Below, in pieces: positions 1 to 5,590 of a DNA stretch of 5,590 nt. The stretch covers positions 1 through 5,590 of the forward strand of contig SKKY01000123.1 of assembly GCA_007123515.1 (NCBI GenBank), given 5' to 3'. The DNA comes from Clostridia bacterium (GTDB lineage Bacteria; Bacillota; Peptococcia; Peptococcales; SKKY01). The position numbers and the translations under genes were made by a program. How positions within the stretch are numbered: the stretch's first letter is position 1; every line of letters starts with the position of its first letter. Under the pieces are notes generated by a model. It saw nothing but the letters and a program-made list of their open reading frames with translations, was not told the origin of the DNA and did not search any database.

Positions 1-732
1 AGGAAAATGACAGAGGTTTTCTCTGTATTTGGTGAGCCCTACCGGAACAATACCGAGTGAAAGAATATTTGATCCCATAGCGATAAGTTCTTCAATAGAT
101 TGTTTCAGATACTTCCCATCATTAATTCCCTTACATAATACAATTTGTGCATGTATTTCTATACCAGCAGATGTCAATTCTTTTAAATCCTCTATGACAG
201 ATCCGGCTCTTGGATTTTTTAATAATTCCACTCTGTTATTTGGATCAGTCGACTGAACAGAAACAAATAAAGGGCTTAAACTTTGAGTCTTGATTCGCTC
301 CTTATCTTCTGTCGTTAAATTAGTCAGCGTAATAAAATTACCCTGTAAAAAGGAAAGACGATAATCATCATCTTTATCATAAAGAGAAGGCCTCATACCT
401 GGAGGCATCTGGTCAACAAAGCAAAACAAACACTTGTTATGACACATTCGAACTTTGTCAAACACCCCGCTGGCAAATTCTGCCCCAAGCGGATCATCAT
501 ATTCTTTTTCAATTGATATCAATTCAAAATTACCGCTGTTTGCTTTTTTTACCAAAACAGTAATGTCTTCTTCAGCCCATAAAAATTCAAACTCTATCAA
601 ATCCGTCAGTTTTTGATGATTAACTTCAGCTATCAGATCACCTTTTGCTAAACCGATTTCTTCTGCTATTGTTCCAGGAAAGACGTCTGTTATCAGCGCT
701 CCTGTCTGACCGGTATTCTTTGCTGCACCCAT
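1..732 (-). CDS. DUF512-family PDZ/radical SAM protein, 3' end outside window
   Basis: This is the first 244 codons of a gene that runs off the left edge with no stop. Residues about 11-62 look like a PDZ-like fold (ALITDVFPGTIAEEIGL, then GDLIAEVN). They are followed by a cysteine cluster C97-x3-C101-x2-C104 in RMCHNKCLFCFVDQ, the signature for a radical SAM [4Fe-4S] cluster. The stretch KDDDYRLSFLQGNFITLTNL (120-139), then LSPLFVSV (152-159) and QIVLCKGINDG (196-206), matches the clostridial DUF512 family as I know it. The reaction and substrate of that family are not established to my knowledge. The chosen start is the ATG at 732, preceded by TGAGGT with about 7 nt spacing. It lies inside the end of fni, giving a 40-nt overlap and likely translational coupling. 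In related genomes such genes often precede the GTPase gene der, which may lie just beyond the edge (inference). Family assignment is confident; function is unknown. Confidence 0.88.
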   Translation of the reverse strand, partial: MGAAKNTGQTGALITDVFPGTIAEEIGLAKGDLIAEVNHQKLTDLIEFEFLWAEEDITVLVKKANSGNFELISIEKEYDDPLGAEFASGVFDKVRMCHNKCLFCFVDQMPPGMRPSLYDKDDDYRLSFLQGNFITLTNLTTEDKERIKTQSLSPLFVSVQSTDPNNRVELLKNPRAGSVIEDLKELTSAGIEIHAQIVLCKGINDGKYLKQSIEELIAMGSNILSLGIVPVGLTKYRENLCHFP

Positions 733-1736
733 TCTCTTACCTCATTCTTTAATACATATTCCACTGCATTACTTTCCTGCAGATTTTTTATCCCAAGAAT
801 AACAAATATTTTTTTCATTTCACTTATCATATCAGCTATTTTCTCTGTTAAGGAGTCGGTTCCATGTTGTTCATAATGCATCAATATAAAACCTGCCATT
901 GCGGCCACATCTGCGCCTAAAAGAAGAGATTTAATAACCTGTCCGGCATCTGTGATTCCTCCTGTAGCAAAAATATATCCCGGAGGTTCGATGCTTTTTA
1001 CTTCCATAACGGATATCGGTGTAGGTATACCAATTTCTGACAGTGCCGAACTTTCTTTGTTCATTCGCTTTTCTTCTATCTCAGAGAAATTAGTACCTCC
1101 ATAACCGCCAACGTCAAAATGAGACACTCCTATATGTTTAAAAGCAAACGCTGATTTTCTCGAAAGCCCTGTTCCGACATCTTTAACAATTACCGGGACA
1201 TCAAGGTGAAGAACCGCTTTTTCAATATTTTTGAGTATCTCTTTAAAATCTCTGTCACCTTCTTGCATGGATAACTCCTGGGCATGATTAACATGAAGCT
1301 GAATGGCATCGGCCTCTATCATAGATACTGCCTTTTTCATGGTCTCAAGGCTTTCTAGTGCGCTTAGATTGGCAAAAAGTAGACCATCAGGATTTATCTT
1401 TCTGGCAATTTTATACGTATCTGTAAGCTCTGGATTGGTGATACCGGCTTTCTGTGATCCTACTGCCATGGCTATCTTATTTTCTCTCGCGGCAATCGCA
1501 AAAGCTTCATTATATCTTTCAAGTCCTTTTGCTCCTCCTGTCATGGCATTAATCATTAGAGGTGCCGATAACGACTTATCAAAAATCCTGCATCCCAAAT
1601 CCGTTCTTTCATAAGACATTAACGAAGAAGAATCAGGCAGCAGCACTACATCATCATAAAAATGACAGCGTTTGCTCCCTGCTTCAATTGTTTTTTTTAC
1701 ATGATCCCATTTTCTCTGTTCTCTGATGTTAACCAT
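693..1736 (-). CDS. fni: Type 2 isopentenyl-diphosphate delta-isomerase (IDI-2)
   Basis: The 347-residue product is full length for FMN-dependent IDI-2, a cytoplasmic TIM-barrel enzyme that interconverts isopentenyl and dimethylallyl diphosphate using reduced FMN and Mg2+. Visible family motifs in order are R8-K9 near the N-terminus, NAMTGG (63-68), VGSQ (92-95), NLSA (123-126), QLHVNHAQE (146-154, containing the catalytic Gln and the Mg-binding Glu of the family), VGTGLS (187-192), DVGGYGGTNF (208-217), the phosphate-binding TGGI (258-261) and GAD (274-276). Residues 185-188 read KDVG where I recall KEVG in most relatives, a mild substitution. The start at 1736 has AAGGG 8 nt upstream. The gene follows the ispH fusion after an 86-nt gap that contains a terminator, and its end overlaps the DUF512 gene. 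Because IspH already yields both C5 isomers, this enzyme probably adjusts the IPP/DMAPP ratio (inference). Confidence 0.93.
   Translation of the reverse strand: MVNIREQRKWDHVKKTIEAGSKRCHFYDDVVLLPDSSSLMSYERTDLGCRIFDKSLSAPLMINAMTGGAKGLERYNEAFAIAARENKIAMAVGSQKAGITNPELTDTYKIARKINPDGLLFANLSALESLETMKKAVSMIEADAIQLHVNHAQELSMQEGDRDFKEILKNIEKAVLHLDVPVIVKDVGTGLSRKSAFAFKHIGVSHFDVGGYGGTNFSEIEEKRMNKESSALSEIGIPTPISVMEVKSIEPPGYIFATGGITDAGQVIKSLLLGADVAAMAGFILMHYEQHGTDSLTEKIADMISEMKKIFVILGIKNLQESNAVEYVLKNEVREWVQQRIPVRQER
739..744 (-). promoter_or_regulatory. Ribosome binding site of the DUF512 gene
   Basis: TGAGGT on the minus strand lies inside the last codons of fni, 7 nt (counted from GAGG) upstream of the ATG at 732. 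It supports that ATG as the start even though it creates a 40-nt overlap with fni. No other in-frame ATG, GTG or TTG before the PDZ-like region has a comparable site. Confidence 0.6.
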
Positions 1737-1784
1737 AGTCGATACCCTTTTAAGAAAAATTTAAAGCTTATATACTATCATACA

Positions 1785-1819
1785 CAAAAATAAAGAAGTA
1801 GCATAGCGCTACTTCTTTA
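1785..1819 (-). terminator. Rho-independent terminator after ispH-rpsA
   Basis: A perfect 12-bp inverted repeat (arms 1791-1802 and 1808-1819, 5-nt loop) begins 3 nt after the TAA stop of the ispH-rpsA fusion. On the minus-strand transcript the stem is followed by a U-rich tail, the terminal A of the arm leading into UUUUUG. No T-tract follows the hairpin on the plus strand, so it acts only in the minus direction. The stem base is A/U rich and the tract is short, so termination may be partial, allowing some read-through into fni. Confidence 0.85.
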
Positions 1820-1822
1820 GGA

Positions 1823-3904
1823 TTACTTCATAAAGTCTTTTAGTTTATCTCCGAATAACTCTCCGATATTGATACCCGTAGGTCCTTTATCATCCATAAC
1901 TGTTTCTGTTTCCGCTTCATTCTTTTGCGGTTTTCTGTCAGTTCTTGGTTTCTTTGTTTCTTTTTTATCTGCAAACTGTCTCTGTGCAGGAGCTTTTTCT
2001 TCTCTTTTTGGCCTCTCAGGTCTCTCCGGCCTGTCAAGCGTTTCCTTAATGCTTAGATTTAACTTTTTATTGGCAGCATCAATTTCAAGAATTTTAACCT
2101 GAACTTCATCACCAATAGCCAAAGCATCACCAACTTTTTCAACTCTTTCCCATGCAATTTGAGAAATATGTACCAAACCATCAAGTCCGGGTTCTACTTC
2201 AACAAAAGCACCAAACTGAGCATCTCTGACAACTTTACCCGTAAGAACATCGCCTGCTCTGTAGTTTTCCTCTACCACAGACCAAGGATCAGCTTTTAAC
2301 TTTTTAAGACTTAAAGCAATTTTATTTGTTTCTCTGTTTACTGATAAAAGGTATACATCGATTTCCTGACCTTCTCCCAGAACATCTGAGGATTTTTCAA
2401 CTTTACCCCAGCCCATCTCAGAAATATGAAGCAGGCCTTCGATTCCTCCAAGATCAATAAAAGCACCAAAATCAACTAATTTTTTAACGGTACCTTTTCT
2501 TACAGCTCCTTCTTCAAGCTCTTCCCATACTTTCTCAAGCTCTTTATCAATCACTGCTTTTCTTGAAAGGATATATTTTCTGTTTTCTAAATCTACTTCT
2601 TCAACCATGACTTCAATTTCCTGACCGATAAATTGATTCAGATCTTCAATGTAACCTACATCAACCAATGAAGCCGGAATAAAACCTCTGATCCCAACAT
2701 CTACAAGAATTCCGCCTTTTACCGCTTCATAGACTTCTGCTTTAATAATTTCCTTATTTTCTTTTGCTTCTAAAAGTTTATCGATAGCCTCTTTTTCTTC
2801 AGCTCTTCTTTTAGAAACACGCATTTCTCCGTTTTCATTTTCTATATCAATGACTTTCACCGTGAATTCATCGCCTACACTTATTGCAGTTGTTAAATCT
2901 TCAAGGCTTCTAAAAGATACTTCATTCGGCTCAAGGATTGCTTCAGTTTTCCCGCCGACATCGATAAATGCTCGTTCGGGTTCTACCTGAACTACCTTCC
3001 CTTGTACGATTGCACCTTTCTTAGGTGATTTTTTGCTTTCCACAGCTTCTGCCATTCCCATAGTTTCTTTCATTTCTTCCATTTCTTTAATGACCTCCTC
3101 AATTATCCAATCCGGTGTCGAAGCACCTGCCGAAACCCCTGCAACATTTGAAGTTTCAAACCATTTTTTATCTAAATCCAACGCTTTTTCTATAATGAAA
3201 GTGTTGTTATTTACACTTTTCGCTACCTGAAAAAGTTTTTTGGTATTAGAACTTTCTTTTCCGCCTACAATAATCATTACATCGACTTCTTTAGCTAAAG
3301 CCAGTGTTTCATCCTGGCGCTGTTGGGTTGCATGACAAATCGTGTTGATAATGACTGCATTCGGTACTTTTGTTTTTAATATTTCTGAAAGTAACGCAAA
3401 TTGCTCTTCTCTTTCTGTGGTCTGAACAAGCAAACAAACTTTATCTGTTGTAAAATCTATATTCTGCACAGCGGCAGGACCATCAACAATAATAGCAGTA
3501 TTCTCAGTCCAGCCTCTGACACCTGAAATTTCAGGATGCTTTGACTGGCCAAATATTAATATCTGATATCCCTGATCATAGTACTCTTTTGCATAAGATT
3601 GTAGCTTCTTTACAAAAGGACAGGTATAATCGGCTATCGTGTTATTATTGCTTTCTAATTCTTCAATTTCTTTTTTTGATAATCCATGAGTTCTGATGAT
3701 CACATGGTCATTTTTTATCTCTGAAAGAACATCCTTAGGTATTATACCATTTTTTTTGAGTCTTTCAACTTCTTGATCGTTATGAATTAATTTTCCATAC
3801 GTATATATAGTTTTTTTCTGTTCTGCGGCGAGACTTTCTGAGGCTTCAACGGCTCGCTTGACCCCAAAACAAAAGCCTGCATTTTTATTTTTAATTACTT
3901 TCAT
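1823..3904 (-). CDS. ispH-rpsA: IspH (HMBPP reductase) - ribosomal protein S1 fusion
   Basis: This 693-residue protein joins two normally separate proteins. Residues 1-280 are IspH, the [4Fe-4S] enzyme that reduces HMBPP to IPP and DMAPP in the last MEP-pathway step. The cluster cysteines C12, C95 and C190 are present, as are H41, H73, H123, E125, the QTT motif (161-163), SSN (218-220) and S262, matching the active site known from E. coli. After a Met/Glu/Lys-rich linker (275-296) come four S1 domains, at about 297-366, 384-449, 466-535 and 551-621. The last two have the typical FGAF...GLxHIS RNA-binding pattern; the first two resemble the more divergent leading domains of S1. A charged, probably disordered tail (623-670) ends in TGINIGELFGDKLKDFMK. 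The ATG at 3904 is preferred over the GTG at 3907 because AGGAG lies 6 nt upstream and it places C12 as in E. coli. Such fusions are known in Clostridia. The gene overlaps the acyltransferase by 14 nt. Confidence 0.95.
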   Translation of the reverse strand: MKVIKNKNAGFCFGVKRAVEASESLAAEQKKTIYTYGKLIHNDQEVERLKKNGIIPKDVLSEIKNDHVIIRTHGLSKKEIEELESNNNTIADYTCPFVKKLQSYAKEYYDQGYQILIFGQSKHPEISGVRGWTENTAIIVDGPAAVQNIDFTTDKVCLLVQTTEREEQFALLSEILKTKVPNAVIINTICHATQQRQDETLALAKEVDVMIIVGGKESSNTKKLFQVAKSVNNNTFIIEKALDLDKKWFETSNVAGVSAGASTPDWIIEEVIKEMEEMKETMGMAEAVESKKSPKKGAIVQGKVVQVEPERAFIDVGGKTEAILEPNEVSFRSLEDLTTAISVGDEFTVKVIDIENENGEMRVSKRRAEEKEAIDKLLEAKENKEIIKAEVYEAVKGGILVDVGIRGFIPASLVDVGYIEDLNQFIGQEIEVMVEEVDLENRKYILSRKAVIDKELEKVWEELEEGAVRKGTVKKLVDFGAFIDLGGIEGLLHISEMGWGKVEKSSDVLGEGQEIDVYLLSVNRETNKIALSLKKLKADPWSVVEENYRAGDVLTGKVVRDAQFGAFVEVEPGLDGLVHISQIAWERVEKVGDALAIGDEVQVKILEIDAANKKLNLSIKETLDRPERPERPKREEKAPAQRQFADKKETKKPRTDRKPQKNEAETETVMDDKGPTGINIGELFGDKLKDFMK
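3080..3100 (-). promoter_or_regulatory. Possible internal ribosome binding site and start for S1
   Basis: GAGGAGGT (3100-3093, minus strand) matches the anti-Shine-Dalgarno sequence almost fully. It is followed after 10 nt by an in-frame ATG at 3082 (Met275 of the fusion) and further in-frame ATGs at 3073, 3061 and 3055. Starting at 3082 would give a 419-residue protein holding all four S1 domains without IspH. The bases also encode Glu-Glu-Val in the final IspH helix, a common sequence there, so the match may be incidental. The spacing is slightly long. Function is unproven. Confidence 0.35.
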
Positions 3905-4502
3905 CACTATCTCCTAAAAGACCTTCTATTTCTGATCTTATTATTTGAGTAAACTCCTCAAGTTCCTTTGAGCTGATTTTTCCTTCAAAATAATCCTCAA
4001 TGGCGATCGGCCTTCCTACTTTAAAATTAACCCTGTTAAAAAGGCTCGGTCTTATATTGCCTGTTCCGGATATAGCTACAGGAAGCACAGAAAGATTTGT
4101 CGATTTTGCAAAAAAAGCGGCTCCGGTATGAAATGGTAAGAGACCTTTTTTATCTTTGTTTCGGGTTCCTTCCGGAAAAAGTGCCAATATTTCCCCGTCT
4201 TTTAGATACTGCAGTGCTTCTTTGACGGCTTTTCTGTCTGATTCACCACGTCTGACGGAAATCATCTGTAACATTTTTAGCACCCGTCCAATAAAAAAAA
4301 TTTCAAATAATTCTTGTTTAGCCATAAAATGAACCGGCTTATGCCAGGCTAAGGCCAATAAAAGAGGATCAAAATTGCTTACATGATTAGAAACAATGAT
4401 ATAGTTTTTATCTTTAGGAATGTTTTTCTTGTTTTGAATTGTCATGCTAACAAAAGGAATAAATAGCATGTTAAGAAGAAAATGCATCATTTTATAAAAC
4501 AT
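3891..4502 (-). CDS. plsC: 1-acyl-sn-glycerol-3-phosphate acyltransferase (PlsC family)
   Basis: The 203-residue product is of usual length for the short PlsC proteins, which acylate lysophosphatidic acid at position 2 to give phosphatidic acid at the inner face of the membrane. A hydrophobic N-terminal segment (about 2-21) would anchor it. The catalytic HX4D motif is H40-VSNF-D45 within SNHVSNFDP. Block III is FPEGTR (109-114), which binds the phosphate of the acceptor, and the VLPVAISGT stretch (139-147) corresponds to block IV. A GTG at 4511 would add three residues, but the ATG at 4502 has GGAG 8 nt upstream and is the better start. It overlaps the end of cmk by 11 nt and the start of ispH-rpsA by 14 nt, so it is probably translationally coupled on both sides. 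Substrate choice (acyl-ACP or acyl-CoA) cannot be read from the sequence. Confidence 0.92.
   Translation of the reverse strand: MFYKMMHFLLNMLFIPFVSMTIQNKKNIPKDKNYIIVSNHVSNFDPLLLALAWHKPVHFMAKQELFEIFFIGRVLKMLQMISVRRGESDRKAVKEALQYLKDGEILALFPEGTRNKDKKGLLPFHTGAAFFAKSTNLSVLPVAISGTGNIRPSLFNRVNFKVGRPIAIEDYFEGKISSKELEEFTQIIRSEIEGLLGDSDESN
3911..3915 (-). promoter_or_regulatory. Ribosome binding site of ispH-rpsA
   Basis: AGGAG on the minus strand, within the last codons of the acyltransferase gene, stands 6 nt before the ATG at 3904 and only 3 nt before the GTG at 3907. The spacing decides in favour of the ATG. Confidence 0.8.
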
Positions 4503-5169
4503 GGTTACCACTCCGAATCATTGTTGTGATTTTTTCGAGAACCTCATCAAAAGAAAGATCCGTTGTATCAACAATGATGGCATCCTCTGCGGCAATCAGC
4601 GGAGAGTCGGCTCTGTTTTCATCCATGTAGTCTCTCTCTTTGATTTCTTCTAAAAGCTGATTATAATCTACAGTATGGCCTTTCTCTTCCATTTCTTTCA
4701 TGCGTCTTACGGCTCTGACTTCAGGTTTTGCTGTCAGAAATATTTTATGTTTTGCATAAGGAAAGACCACCGTCCCGATATCACGACCGTCCATTACCAC
4801 ATTATTATCTTTTCCCATTTCCCGTTGTTTGGAAACCATTTCTCTCCGGACACCTGAAAAGGAAGAAACTATTGATACATTCCTGGAAACCTCAGGTAAA
4901 CGAATTTCTTCGGACACATCTTCCCCGTTAACGATAATATTCTGTGTTCCGTTATCTATATCAAACTGGATATCCATTTCTTCAGCCATGTTTTCAATCG
5001 TCTTTGACTGATCAAAAGGGATGTTCTTTTTCATAGATACATATGTAACTGCACGATACATGGCTCCGGTATCTATATATATATATTTTAATATTTTAGC
5101 CAGTTCTTTTGCAATACTGCTCTTGCCTGCTCCGGCCGGACCGTCTATAGCTATTTGGGTAAATTTCAT
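4492..5169 (-). CDS. cmk: Cytidylate kinase (CMP/dCMP kinase)
   Basis: The 225-residue product is the usual length for bacterial Cmk, a cytoplasmic enzyme that transfers phosphate from ATP to CMP or dCMP in pyrimidine salvage and CTP/dCTP supply. The P-loop GPAGAGKSS lies at 10-18, followed by YIDTGAMYRA (31-40), the CMP-side sequence IRLPEVSRNVS (89-99), DGRDIGTVVFP (127-137), and the lid and arginine region R179-D180...D183...R186...SPL (189-191). These are all family hallmarks. An upstream in-frame ATG at 5190 would add seven residues, but the ATG at 5169 has GAGGAG at 8 nt and gives the normal N-terminus MKFTQIAIDGPAGAGKSS. The gene begins 13 nt after the HutP-family stop and its last 11 nt overlap plsC. 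The pairing of cmk with ispH/rpsA genes is common in bacteria; E. coli also has cmk next to rpsA. Confidence 0.96.
   Translation of the reverse strand: MKFTQIAIDGPAGAGKSSIAKELAKILKYIYIDTGAMYRAVTYVSMKKNIPFDQSKTIENMAEEMDIQFDIDNGTQNIIVNGEDVSEEIRLPEVSRNVSIVSSFSGVRREMVSKQREMGKDNNVVMDGRDIGTVVFPYAKHKIFLTAKPEVRAVRRMKEMEEKGHTVDYNQLLEEIKERDYMDENRADSPLIAAEDAIIVDTTDLSFDEVLEKITTMIRSGNHVL
4511..4514 (-). promoter_or_regulatory. Ribosome binding site of plsC
   Basis: GGAG on the minus strand, in the last codons of cmk, stands 8 nt before the ATG at 4502. It overlaps the alternative GTG at 4511-4509, which therefore has no usable site of its own at a normal distance. Confidence 0.7.
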
Positions 5170-5177
5170 TAACTTAA

Positions 5178-5183
5178 CTCCTC
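5178..5183 (-). promoter_or_regulatory. Ribosome binding site of cmk
   Basis: GAGGAG on the minus strand overlaps the last base of the TAG stop codon of the HutP-family gene and lies 8 nt before the ATG at 5169. It fixes that ATG, not the one at 5190, as the start of cmk. A ribosome finishing the HutP-family gene would cover this site, so translation of the two is probably coupled. Confidence 0.85.
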
Positions 5184-5590
5184 TATGCAATCGTTCTGTG
5201 TGCCAGTCCTATTGAAACATCATCAAGATGTAGTAAACCAATGGCAAAAAAGACACAGATACTGATATGATCATGATACCTGGCTATACCGACTTTACCG
5301 CCGACATTTAACCCTATGGCTTTTGGCATAATCTGAGAAAGAGCTTCCCGGGTAGCACCAGCCACAGCACCCTCTTCTGAGTGAATATCTTTAATTACGT
5401 TCTCTCTTTTAGCAGCAACGATGGATCTTTCTATAATCTTTTTAACAGATGAGAGATATTCACCACCAAAGTCAACTGCAGCGGTTTTAATTCCTGATTC
5501 TGCGTAGAATTCTTTTAGTTTTGTTTCATCTTCCCTGCTGTCAGTTAAGGCCATCTTAATGGCGACAGAGGCAATCTTTTTACTTCCAAT
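5183..5590 (-). CDS. HutP-family RNA-binding regulator, 5' end outside window
   Basis: The reading frame is open from the right edge to a TAG at 5183, giving 135 visible residues. It begins IGSKKIASVAIKMALTD, so the ATG at 5554 is internal and only a short N-terminal piece is probably missing. The sequence matches the clostridial HutP family: VDFGGEYLSSVKKIIERS, EEGAVAGATREALSQI, GLNVGGKVGIARY and IGLLHLDDVSIGLAHR. B. subtilis HutP is a hexameric antiterminator that binds the hut mRNA when complexed with L-histidine and Mg2+. Here the gene is next to cmk and not to histidine-degradation genes. Comparing with the B. subtilis protein from memory, its ligands His73 and His77 fall on glycines (G62 and G66, counted from the Met at 5554), while His138 appears kept as H109. 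RNA binding is plausible, but the ligand and target are unknown. The TAG stop overlaps the cmk ribosome binding site. Confidence 0.82.
   Translation of the reverse strand: MGSKKIASVAIKMALTDSREDETKLKEFYAESGIKTAAVDFGGEYLSSVKKIIERSIVAAKRENVIKDIHSEEGAVAGATREALSQIMPKAIGLNVGGKVGIARYHDHISICVFFAIGLLHLDDVSIGLAHRTIA

Noticed and set aside
1303..1614. Plus-strand open frame of about 100 codons opposite fni
   Set aside because: It lies wholly opposite a well-supported IDI-2 gene, resembles no family I know, and its codons mirror the conserved minus-strand protein. The same applies to the other plus-strand open frames at 29-256, 1869-2102, 3033-3230 and 4675-5215.
1691..1698. A8 run near the start of fni, and similar 8-base runs in ispH and plsC, as slippage sites
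   Set aside because: All three frames stay intact and encode conserved residues; no overlapping frame or stimulatory structure suggests programmed slippage.
1766..1797. Possible promoter for fni (TATATA or TATAAG as -10, TTCTTT as -35)
   Set aside because: The -10 candidates are plausible, but the -35 matches are poor and sit within the terminator stem; any AT-rich gap would give similar matches.
1796..1812. AAG-AAG-UAG triplets in the terminator stem as a HutP-type binding site
   Set aside because: HutP of B. subtilis recognises spaced NAG triplets, but such triplets are very common and these have no spacers; nothing ties them to the HutP-family protein here.
1840..2037. Minus-strand open frame of 65 codons rich in Lys/Arg/Gln
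   Set aside because: It is the other reading frame of the repetitive, charge-rich S1 tail; the ispH-rpsA frame continues intact through it to a conserved-looking end.
5073..5090. Alternating TA tract
   Set aside because: It encodes the conserved Tyr-Ile-Tyr-Ile-Asp of cytidylate kinase, so it is low-complexity coding sequence and not a repeat or promoter.
1..5590. Mobile elements, CRISPR arrays, tRNA/rRNA genes, riboswitches
   Set aside because: The window is almost fully coding; the only gaps are 86 nt and 13 nt, and neither contains such an element. No long direct or inverted repeats were seen other than the terminator.

Overview
The window is an AT-rich stretch of a low-GC Firmicute, most likely a member of class Clostridia. 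The evidence is the set of genes and their form: a 4-hydroxy-3-methylbut-2-enyl diphosphate reductase (IspH) fused to a four-domain ribosomal protein S1, a HutP-family protein beside cytidylate kinase, and a DUF512-type radical SAM protein, with strong AGGAGG-like ribosome binding sites and heavily overlapping genes. I cannot name the genus. All six genes lie on the minus strand, so transcription runs from high to low coordinates.

In transcription order: (1) the C-terminal part of a HutP-family gene (5590-5183, start beyond the window); (2) cmk, cytidylate kinase (5169-4492); (3) a plsC-type 1-acylglycerol-3-phosphate acyltransferase (4502-3891); (4) the ispH-rpsA fusion (3904-1823); (5) a Rho-independent terminator directly behind it (1819-1785); (6) fni/idi2, type 2 isopentenyl diphosphate isomerase (1736-693); (7) a PDZ plus radical SAM DUF512-family gene (732 to the left edge, 3' end beyond the window). 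Genes 1-4 are spaced 13 nt apart or overlap by 11-14 nt, and each downstream gene has its ribosome binding site inside or at the end of the gene before it. This looks like one translationally coupled operon. The terminator then separates it, at least partly, from fni and the DUF512 gene, which overlap each other by 40 nt.

Functionally this is a conserved housekeeping cluster: CMP/dCMP phosphorylation, phosphatidic acid synthesis, the last step of the MEP isoprenoid pathway fused to translation factor S1, and interconversion of IPP and DMAPP. No mobile element, CRISPR array, tRNA or rRNA was seen. I found no clearly new system. The points most worth following up are: a consensus Shine-Dalgarno sequence followed by in-frame ATGs at the IspH/S1 junction, which could let S1 be made without IspH; a HutP homologue in which glycines replace two histidines known as metal ligands in B. 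subtilis HutP; and the uncharacterised radical SAM protein.
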